DNA from: CAYZEZ01 sp964477295
GTDB taxonomy: Bacteria; Bacteroidota; Bacteroidia; Bacteroidales; SM23-62
Direction: 5' to 3'
Length of the DNA: 11,007 bases
Assembly: GCA_964477295.1 (NCBI GenBank)
Contig: CAYZEZ010000166.1
Coordinates: 1 to 11,007, forward strand
Both the position numbers and the translations under genes were made by a program. The notes under the pieces were generated by a model. The model saw nothing but the letters and a program-made list of their open reading frames with translations, had not been told where the DNA came from and did not search any database. The stretch's first letter is position 1; each line of letters begins with the position of its first letter. Positions 1 to 5,980 of the stretch are shown one piece after another.

Positions 1-1019
1 AGCATCCCATCCCATTTCTTCCAGGCATTTGTAACACCACTGTATTTCGATGCATATTGGATATAAACTGAATTACTTTTCTTCATCTCCTCATCCATGA
101 TATTCATCCTGATAGTCCGTACATTGATTTTCTTAGGAACACTAATTTCAGTTATTATCTTTAATTCATGTGAGGTCAGGAATTGGAAGGTTGACCCCGG
201 GTATCCGATGACCATGGTAAAATCATTTTCACTCACTCCATCCAGACTGATGGGAAGGTATTTTTTTGGCTTATATGGCTTATTATCAGGAGAATAAATT
301 GCTGGCTGATTGTCCTTGCCTGCATAAATCCTGAACAATGAAAAATCTCCAGTATGTCTCGGCCAGATCCAATTATCGGTATCGTATCCGAATTTCCCAA
401 TGGCTGATGGGGGTGCACCTACCAACCTTACATCAAGATAATCCTCATAAACAAACATGAAATACTGGTTACCATAAAAAAGAGGCAGAATATCCACGTC
501 CAGATTTGAATCCCCGATAACTTCCTCCTTCAATTCCTCAATGTTTCGCCTGATGGTGATCCTCCTGTCCCCAGCCTCCATTTCATCAGTAACACCATTT
601 AATATCCGGTCAGAAACATCCTCCATTTTTCTGAGAAAAGTAACCGTAAGGCCAGGATTAGGCAATTCCTCCTCCCGCGACATGGCCCAGAATCCATCTG
701 TCAGGTAATCATTTTCGACACTCGAATGCGCTTGAATACTTCTGAATCCACAATGATGATTGGTTAATATCAATCCCTCATCCGAAATAATTTCTCCGGT
801 ACATCCACCGCCAAATAATACAATGGCATCCTTAATACATGCCTGGTTGATACTATAAATATCTTCAGCAGAAAGCTGAAATCCATTCGCCTGCATATCT
901 TCGATATTGAGCCGGCCCAGTAGTACAGGAAGCCACATTCCCTCTTTCCCGGACGCAATTCCAAATCCAATCAGAGCTGCAACAAAAAGAAGTAAGATTT
1001 TTTTAAAAGTCCTTATCAT
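1..1019 (-). CDS. S46 family dipeptidyl-peptidase (DPP7/DPP11-like), 3' end cut off by window
   Basis: This is the N-terminal 339 residues of a serine exopeptidase of family S46, which removes dipeptides from peptide N-termini in the periplasm of Bacteroidota. Residues 1-24 form a basic, hydrophobic signal peptide ending near IASG, followed by the GMWLP segment typical of the mature N-terminus. The chymotrypsin-like catalytic His is visible in LTNHHCGF (His89), and the catalytic Asp is most likely Asp225 in WPRHTGDFS; both positions match those known for the family to within a few residues. The catalytic Ser and the residue that separates DPP7 (hydrophobic P1) from DPP11 (Asp/Glu P1) specificity lie beyond the window, so the substrate class cannot be called. 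Complete family members are around 700-720 residues. The ATG lies 2 nt after the maf stop codon, which suggests translational coupling. Family assignment is firm; specificity is unknown. Confidence 0.93.
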   Translation of the reverse strand, partial: MIRTFKKILLLFVAALIGFGIASGKEGMWLPVLLGRLNIEDMQANGFQLSAEDIYSINQACIKDAIVLFGGGCTGEIISDEGLILTNHHCGFRSIQAHSSVENDYLTDGFWAMSREEELPNPGLTVTFLRKMEDVSDRILNGVTDEMEAGDRRITIRRNIEELKEEVIGDSNLDVDILPLFYGNQYFMFVYEDYLDVRLVGAPPSAIGKFGYDTDNWIWPRHTGDFSLFRIYAGKDNQPAIYSPDNKPYKPKKYLPISLDGVSENDFTMVIGYPGSTFQFLTSHELKIITEISVPKKINVRTIRMNIMDEEMKKSNSVYIQYASKYSGVTNAWKKWDGM

Positions 1020-1021
1020 GA

Positions 1022-1615
1022 TCATACATTTAAAAATAATTTTAGTTCCTGATATAACTTTTGAACCGGTAATCCCATTACATTAAAATAGGATCCCTCG
1101 ATACGCTCAATCCCAATGTATCCTATCCACTCCTGAATGCCGTAGGCTCCTGCCTTATCCAGGGGTTGCCATTTGTCGATATAATACATTATTTCACTTT
1201 CCGTCAGGTTAGAAAAATATACAAAAGTGGAAGCAAAAAAAGTATGTTGTTTATCAGGTAGTGTCAGGCATACCCCTGTAATCACTTCATGCATATTACC
1301 GGATAATCTCTGAAGAATGCGAATGGCATCATCATGATCAACCGGTTTGTTAACTACCTGCCCATCCAGCCAAACAATGGTATCTGCGGTGATCAACAGG
1401 GTTTTATCTGGTATTACAGGCATGGCTGCGCGGGCTTTTAATCTGGCCAGGTAAACAGGAATTTCTTCTTTCGATAATCCATCAGGGTAGGTTTCCTCAA
1501 TATCATGATTTGCCAGTATTTCATAAGGAATCCCAATCTCAGTCAATAAATGTTGCCGCCTGGGAGATTGAGATGCAAGGATTACCTTATAATCATTCAA
1601 CAAATCAGCAACCAT
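1022..1615 (-). CDS. maf: Maf family nucleotide pyrophosphatase (dTTP/UTP type, YhdE-like)
   Basis: Cytoplasmic 197-residue nucleoside triphosphate pyrophosphatase that hydrolyses dTTP, UTP and modified pyrimidine nucleotides to the monophosphate and PPi; Maf proteins are linked to nucleotide-pool sanitation and septum control. The phosphate-binding signature ASQSPRRQHLL is at residues 14-24, the catalytic Asp is in ITADTIV (Asp78), Lys90 lies in the NKP segment, and DKAGAYGIQ (153-161) and GSYFNVMGLP (174-183) follow. The AGAYGIQ segment resembles E. coli YhdE rather than the YceF subgroup, which supports the dTTP/UTP call. The length is normal. The ATG starts 9 nt after the UbiA stop, and its own stop is 2 nt before the S46 peptidase start, so it sits inside a tight cotranscribed group. 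Confidence 0.95.
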   Translation of the reverse strand: MVADLLNDYKVILASQSPRRQHLLTEIGIPYEILANHDIEETYPDGLSKEEIPVYLARLKARAAMPVIPDKTLLITADTIVWLDGQVVNKPVDHDDAIRILQRLSGNMHEVITGVCLTLPDKQHTFFASTFVYFSNLTESEIMYYIDKWQPLDKAGAYGIQEWIGYIGIERIEGSYFNVMGLPVQKLYQELKLFLNV

Positions 1616-1624
1616 AACCCCATA

Positions 1625-2596
1625 TTAAAATGAATTTGTAATAATAAAGTAAACAACTATGGAGTAGGCTATTCCTGCCAGCATAATAATCTTTGTTATG
1701 TTACTGGCCCTGTGGTAGTCATCTTTATTGCCGGCTTTTAAAATGATCCAGGCAAGAATAAAAAATGGTACAATAAGGAAAAGCAGCAGGTAAAACAAAG
1801 AAACCAGGTCATAGTTCCCATTAACTGTATAAAGCAGATACCTTAGAAAAACATAGGAAATGGCAAATATATTCGACAGGATCAGCACTATGATTATCCC
1901 CTTGGTTATTTTTATGCCGAGGACCACTGGAAGTGTATTCCGACCATATGCAAGATCGCCTTCAAAATCTTCCACATCTTTAATGATCTCCCTGACAAGA
2001 TTTGAAAGGAATGCAAAAAAAGCAAATCCACCAACCCAGGCAAAAAGGCTGTTGAAATTAATATTATGTGCAAGCAGTATGTCGCGGTAAGCATCGTTGA
2101 GTAACGGAACTTCAAACAGTACTACCACAAAAGGAACAACTCCGGTGAATATAGAAACTATCAAGTTACCGATAAGAAACTGCCGTTTATAGGTTGTACT
2201 GTAAAACCAGAGAATCCCGGAAGCAATAATATATGCCACTCCCAAAGCCAGGATCCCAATTTTAACCGACAGATAAATTCCCAGACCAACTCCTGCTATA
2301 TTTAACAATATGTGAATAAGCATAGCCGTCTTGCGCGAAATCTGTTTGCCGACCAGGACTGTGCCGGGCCTGTTCAGCATATCGGTCTTGGTATCAAAAT
2401 AATCATTGATCACATAACCGGCTGCAGTGATGAGCATTGAAGATAACACCAACAAGAAGAAATGCAGATTGTCGAGCTGAAGTTCGAAATCATTGACCCT
2501 GATGATAGGCCTGACAATACAATATCGCATAAGATATTGTGTTGCCGCAATGATCAGCAGGTTTTTGTACCGGATTAGTTTGAAAAAATCAATCAC
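1625..2596 (-). CDS. UbiA-family prenyltransferase (geranylgeranylglycerol-phosphate geranylgeranyltransferase-like)
   Basis: Integral-membrane prenyltransferase of 323 residues with about eight to nine hydrophobic segments. Two Asp-rich motifs bind the Mg-prenyl diphosphate: NDYFDTKTD at residues 64-72, and a second set, Asp207, Asp210 and Asp214, within KDVEDFEGD. This form of the second motif and the following YGRNTLPV resemble the subgroup annotated in Bacteroidota as geranylgeranylglycerol-phosphate geranylgeranyltransferase, named after the archaeal lipid enzyme; the true acceptor in bacteria is not evident from the sequence. A menaquinone (MenA) or heme (CtaB) enzyme is less likely. 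The start is GTG: an in-frame TAG lies 9 nt upstream and the next ATG (residue 23) would remove the first helix. It follows kdsC after a repeat-bearing gap of 137 nt, and maf follows 9 nt later. Confidence 0.85.
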   Translation of the reverse strand: MIDFFKLIRYKNLLIIAATQYLMRYCIVRPIIRVNDFELQLDNLHFFLLVLSSMLITAAGYVINDYFDTKTDMLNRPGTVLVGKQISRKTAMLIHILLNIAGVGLGIYLSVKIGILALGVAYIIASGILWFYSTTYKRQFLIGNLIVSIFTGVVPFVVVLFEVPLLNDAYRDILLAHNINFNSLFAWVGGFAFFAFLSNLVREIIKDVEDFEGDLAYGRNTLPVVLGIKITKGIIIVLILSNIFAISYVFLRYLLYTVNGNYDLVSLFYLLLFLIVPFFILAWIILKAGNKDDYHRASNITKIIMLAGIAYSIVVYFIITNSF

Positions 2597-2636
2597 AGAA
2601 TTCTATCGATTCAGGGTTTAATATTTTAATGAATGG

Positions 2637-2714
2637 GTTACGAGTTGCGAGTTCCAGATAATCCGTTCAGGACTCATCTTATCTTCACTTCGTAAATCTC
2701 AAATCGTTAATCAT
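2637..2714. repeat. Degenerate 7-nt tandem repeats in two facing arms, kdsC-UbiA gap
   Basis: The left arm has heptads GTTACGA, GTTGCGA, GTTCCAG, ATAATCC, GTTCAGG (2637-2671). The right arm has ACTTCGT, AAATCTC, AAATCGT, TAATCAT (2687-2714). Positions 2639-2653 and 2694-2708 are reverse complements at 11 of 15 positions, so the transcript could fold into an imperfect hairpin with a loop of about 40 nt. There is no T-run, so it is not a standard terminator. The function is unknown; a similar arrangement lies between etfA and etfB. Confidence 0.6.
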
Positions 2715-2733
2715 TATTCTGAGATCCCATGGT

Positions 2734-3255
2734 TCACCAGTGGAAGGCTTCATCATGCATCCACTTTCCCTGAAGCCTTAGTACCTGTTCAATCACATCC
2801 CTCACACAACCCTCACCACCCACTTTGTCAGAGATATATTTTGAAATTGATTTTATTTCTTCAACAGCATCAGACGGACAGGCAGGAAAACCTACTTTCT
2901 GCATTACCTTATAATCAGGTAAATCATCACCCATATACAGGACTTCTTCGGGATCCAGTTTATGCTTGGTCATAAAATCTTCAAAATCAATCAATTTATC
3001 TCTCGACTTCAGATAAATATCTTCAATGCCAAGATGATGAAAGCGTTTGCTGACCGATCCCGAATTCCCGCCGGTTATAATCCCTATCACATATCCTTTC
3101 CTCACAGCATATTGAAGTGCATACCCGTCTTTAATGTTCATAGATCTCATCAGGTCTCCATCAGGATACAGATAGATCCTCGCGTTCGATAACACCCCGT
3201 CAACATCAAAAATAAAGGCTTTTATCCGTGTCAGGTCTTCTTTATAATTTTTCAT
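2734..3255 (-). CDS. kdsC: KdsC-type HAD phosphatase (3-deoxy-manno-octulosonate 8-phosphate phosphatase)
   Basis: Cytoplasmic HAD-superfamily phosphatase (173 residues) expected to release phosphate from KDO 8-phosphate in the lipopolysaccharide inner-core pathway. Motif I is FIFDVDGVLS with nucleophile Asp17 and general acid Asp19; motif II is IITGG (59-63), with a conserved Lys in SRDKL; motif III is YMGDDLPD with Asp110 and Asp111. The glycine-rich tail GGEGCVRDVIEQVL (146-159) is typical of KdsC. There is no cap domain, which fits the short tetrameric KdsC type. I chose the ATG at 3255 because the homologous core begins shortly after it; an in-frame TTG at 3276 would add seven residues with no family support. 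DUF2520 precedes it by 42 nt. A related HAD phosphatase for another sugar acid cannot be excluded from sequence alone. Confidence 0.88.
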   Translation of the reverse strand: MKNYKEDLTRIKAFIFDVDGVLSNARIYLYPDGDLMRSMNIKDGYALQYAVRKGYVIGIITGGNSGSVSKRFHHLGIEDIYLKSRDKLIDFEDFMTKHKLDPEEVLYMGDDLPDYKVMQKVGFPACPSDAVEEIKSISKYISDKVGGEGCVRDVIEQVLRLQGKWMHDEAFHW

Positions 3256-3297
3256 AAAATGATTGAGATGGTACAATTTAGCCTGAACATCTCCGAT

Positions 3298-4086
3298 CTA
3301 TTCACCCTGACCACCTGTTAATTCAGAGATGCCCTCACTTACAAAGCTATATAATTTTTGCAACTCCGGACTATCACTTAGCTTATTGATATGCTCCTGG
3401 AGTATTTTTTGATCATTACGTACAGCGGGACCTGTCTGGGCTTTCCCGGGACTCATTCCCATGACCTTATTGGCGGTCTCCAGGATGAGTGGCCTTAGCA
3501 ACTCAAAATCAAGGTGATTTGCATTCATGAAACCCTCAGCTTGGGCATACATATGGTTTGTAAAATTACATGCAATCACCGCTGCAATATGTAGAATGAT
3601 TCTTCTGTCGCTGTCAAGCCTTTGGATGTTCCGGGATATGTGGCTGGCCATTTTCAAAATAGCTCTCTCATTATTATCTGAATTGGCCTCAATGCATATT
3701 GGAACCTGCTGCAGGTCGACCCGTCTTGCTTTCGAAAAAGTCTGCACGGGATAGAGAACACCGTAATTGTTGCTGTATGTTTTCAGGATATCCATTGCAA
3801 CACTTCCCGAAGTATGTATTAGCAACTGGTCCTTAAACTTCATCCTGTCCAGGACAGGCACTAATTGATCGTCGGGCAGACAAAGAAGGTATGCGTCGGC
3901 CGAATAATCCGTTGCACCCGGATCTGTGATCCATCTGGCTTTGACAGCTTCAGCGAGTGCTGACGCGGATTCTTCAGTACGGCTAAAAACCTGGCGGATG
4001 GTATAATACTTACTAAGGGATTTTCCCAGGTGAGTGGCTACATTACCTGCACCAATAAATACGATATCTTGTTTAGATCTGGTCAA
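3298..4086 (-). CDS. Rossmann-like and DUF2520 domain protein, putative NAD(P)-dependent oxidoreductase
   Basis: Protein of 262 residues with an N-terminal Rossmann domain (about 7-125) and a C-terminal helical DUF2520 domain (about 130-255). The dinucleotide-binding loop is IGAGNVATHL (11-20), and the second strand ends in FSR (34-36), where the Arg would suit NADP. Further family marks are LLCLPDD (67-73), HTSGS (91-95), LYPVQTFS (111-118), HIAAVIACNFTNHMY (166-180) and TGPAVRND (218-225). The layout resembles ketopantoate/pyrroline-carboxylate reductase-like enzymes, but the substrate is unknown. The start is TTG: an in-frame TAA lies immediately before it and no ATG occurs before residue 82, past the cofactor loop. 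The start codon lies in a predicted RNA stem. As I recall, this gene is commonly found beside kdsC and maf in Bacteroidota, but that points to no specific reaction. Confidence 0.87.
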   Translation of the reverse strand: MTRSKQDIVFIGAGNVATHLGKSLSKYYTIRQVFSRTEESASALAEAVKARWITDPGATDYSADAYLLCLPDDQLVPVLDRMKFKDQLLIHTSGSVAMDILKTYSNNYGVLYPVQTFSKARRVDLQQVPICIEANSDNNERAILKMASHISRNIQRLDSDRRIILHIAAVIACNFTNHMYAQAEGFMNANHLDFELLRPLILETANKVMGMSPGKAQTGPAVRNDQKILQEHINKLSDSPELQKLYSFVSEGISELTGGQGE

Positions 4087-4145
4087 TTATCGTTAGAATT
4101 GGCCGCTGAGAAAATTATATACTCCGAACATCAGCGGTATTGACC
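4081..4145 (-). promoter_or_regulatory. Nested inverted repeats covering the UUG start of the DUF2520 gene
   Basis: Two perfect 7-nt inverted repeats are nested. The outer pair is GGTCAAT at 4081-4087 with ATTGACC at 4139-4145; the inner pair is CCGCTGA at 4103-4109 with TCAGCGG at 4131-4137, around a 21-nt loop. In the transcript the outer 3' arm contains the UUG start codon of the DUF2520 gene, so pairing would hide it. One side has a 15-nt bulge. There is no T-run, so it is a poor terminator for the acyl-CoA dehydrogenase gene upstream. A role in translation control is inference only. Confidence 0.35.
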
Positions 4146-4152
4146 TGTTATA

Positions 4153-5937
4153 TCAGAAGCAATATCGATTTTCTGAAATGAGCATATCGGCAATCGACCT
4201 TCTAGCTTCTTTCACATTAACACCTTCAACACAGGTATAATGCTTCACTCCATTCAACAATTTCTCTCTCACATCACCATACGCAAAACTATAAATGGAG
4301 TCAAGAGCAAATTTCCTTATCCGGCTGGCGGCATCAAAGGTAAAGACATCGAGCATTTGCTTATAAAATACAACAGCGGATTCACCCTTCATGCTTTCCA
4401 GTTTCTGAACACGCAGCAATGCAGATTCAGCACCATAAAGTTGCATGACGATATCAGAGATGTTGATTATTATTTCCTGTTCAAGAACCAGCTTACTGGC
4501 AAACTTATCAGAAGCAGTCTTCATTAAAATCAGGGCCACTTTCTTGAAGTTCTTTACATATCTTTTCTTCCTGTCATAGTATGACTCATCACCTGCCTTA
4601 ACATCAGTCAGGCCAGCCAATTCTTCCATTACTTTTTCAGCTTCCTCCATCAGTGGAAATTCACCTTTTGCCCCACGCTTCATAATGGTATCTGCAACAA
4701 GAATCCGGTTAATCTCATTGGTCCCTTCAAAGATCCTGTTGATCCTTGAATCCCTGTATGCCTTGTCAACCTCCATTTCTGCTGAATACCCCATACCTCC
4801 ATGGATCTGAACAGCTTCATCCACAACATAATCGAGTGCTTCAGAAGCAAATACCTTCATGGCAGCAGCCTCAATGCCAAACTGGTTAAAGGCTTCCATC
4901 GTATTTCTCCCCTTGTCTTGTCCCTTTTCGACATAAAAATTAATGGCATCGTCCAGGTCTTTGCTGGCCCTGTAAACAGCCGATTCCATTACAAAGGTAC
5001 GGATCACCTGTTCAGCTAATTTATACTTAATGGCTCCGAACTCTCCGATGAGGCAATTGAACTGCTTTCTTTCATTTGCATAACCAACAGAATGTTTGAT
5101 TGCCCTTTTGGCGGCTCCGATCACATTGGCACCAAGCTTGATCCTTCCCATCTGCAGAATATTCAGCGCTATTCTGTATCCCTCGCCACGCTTGCCCAAT
5201 AAGTTCTCCACGGGCACCTTGCAATCATTAAAAAATATCTGCCTGGTTGAAGATCCCTTGATACCCATTTTCTTTTCTTCAGGATTCAGGGTGAACCCTT
5301 CAAAGCCTTTCTCGACAATAAATGCACTCAATACCCTGTCGTTGTCAATTTTCGCAAACACAGTATACACATCGGCAAAACCCGCATTGGTGATCCACAT
5401 TTTCTGACCGTTAAGGATCCAATGGTTCCCGTCTTCCGATAAAACGGCTTTAGTTGTCCCGGAATTAGCATCCGAACCGGCACCCGGCTCGGTAAGGCAA
5501 TAAGATCCGGCCCATTCACCACTGGCCAGTTTGGGTATGTATTTTTGCTTCTGCTCCTCATTCCCGTAATATAAAATGGGCAGTGTTCCGATTCCCGTAT
5601 GACAGGAATATGCCACAGCATAAGAATACCCGGCGCCCATTATCTCACTGGCATACATCGAGGTTAAAAAGGATTGTCCGAATCCATCATATTCTTCGGG
5701 AATGGTTATTGCAAGTAACCCAAGCTCGCCGGTTTTATCGAGCAGGCTTCTCATAAGCCCTTCTTCCTGGGCATCGATACGGTCGAGAACCGGGAAAACT
5801 TCCGTCTCCAGAAAATCCTCACAGGTCTGCCCGATCATTTTCTGCTCTTCATCAAATTCTTCGGGAATAAATACATCGGCAGGATCAGTCTCCTTCACCA
5901 GGAACTGTCCTCCCTTTACTTTAAGAGTGTCTGCCAT
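4153..5937 (-). CDS. Acyl-CoA dehydrogenase, long (VLCAD/ACAD9-like) form with C-terminal extension
   Basis: FAD-dependent dehydrogenase of 594 residues that makes trans-2-enoyl-CoA in the first step of fatty-acid beta-oxidation and passes electrons to EtfAB. The N-terminal helical domain covers about 25-145, the middle beta domain about 146-245 with CLTEPGAGSD (147-156) and MWITNAGFAD (180-189), and the C-terminal helical domain about 250-420 with RKQFN (290-294) and VQIHGGMGYS (376-385). The catalytic base is predicted to be Glu404 in RIFEGTNE. Residues 430-594 are an extra helical region absent from ordinary enzymes of about 380 residues but present in VLCAD and ACAD9, where it helps membrane association. 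The gene follows the membrane Fe-S oxidoreductase after 43 nt with no visible promoter, so it is probably the last gene of the etf operon. Chain length is not readable from sequence; long-chain is the likeliest guess. Confidence 0.94.
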   Translation of the reverse strand: MADTLKVKGGQFLVKETDPADVFIPEEFDEEQKMIGQTCEDFLETEVFPVLDRIDAQEEGLMRSLLDKTGELGLLAITIPEEYDGFGQSFLTSMYASEIMGAGYSYAVAYSCHTGIGTLPILYYGNEEQKQKYIPKLASGEWAGSYCLTEPGAGSDANSGTTKAVLSEDGNHWILNGQKMWITNAGFADVYTVFAKIDNDRVLSAFIVEKGFEGFTLNPEEKKMGIKGSSTRQIFFNDCKVPVENLLGKRGEGYRIALNILQMGRIKLGANVIGAAKRAIKHSVGYANERKQFNCLIGEFGAIKYKLAEQVIRTFVMESAVYRASKDLDDAINFYVEKGQDKGRNTMEAFNQFGIEAAAMKVFASEALDYVVDEAVQIHGGMGYSAEMEVDKAYRDSRINRIFEGTNEINRILVADTIMKRGAKGEFPLMEEAEKVMEELAGLTDVKAGDESYYDRKKRYVKNFKKVALILMKTASDKFASKLVLEQEIIINISDIVMQLYGAESALLRVQKLESMKGESAVVFYKQMLDVFTFDAASRIRKFALDSIYSFAYGDVREKLLNGVKHYTCVEGVNVKEARRSIADMLISENRYCF

Positions 5938-5980
5938 TTTGTTTGATTTGGTTAATTTCAGGTCAGCGTAAAGTTAATAT

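Noticed and set aside
2597..2733. Promoter for the UbiA-maf genes in the kdsC-UbiA gap
   Set aside because: No exact TAnnTTTG element with a spaced TTTG was found on the minus strand; near matches were too weak to list.
3256..3276. TTG start for kdsC giving seven extra residues
   Set aside because: An ATG 21 nt downstream fits the usual KdsC N-terminus, and the extra residues show no family similarity that I recognise.
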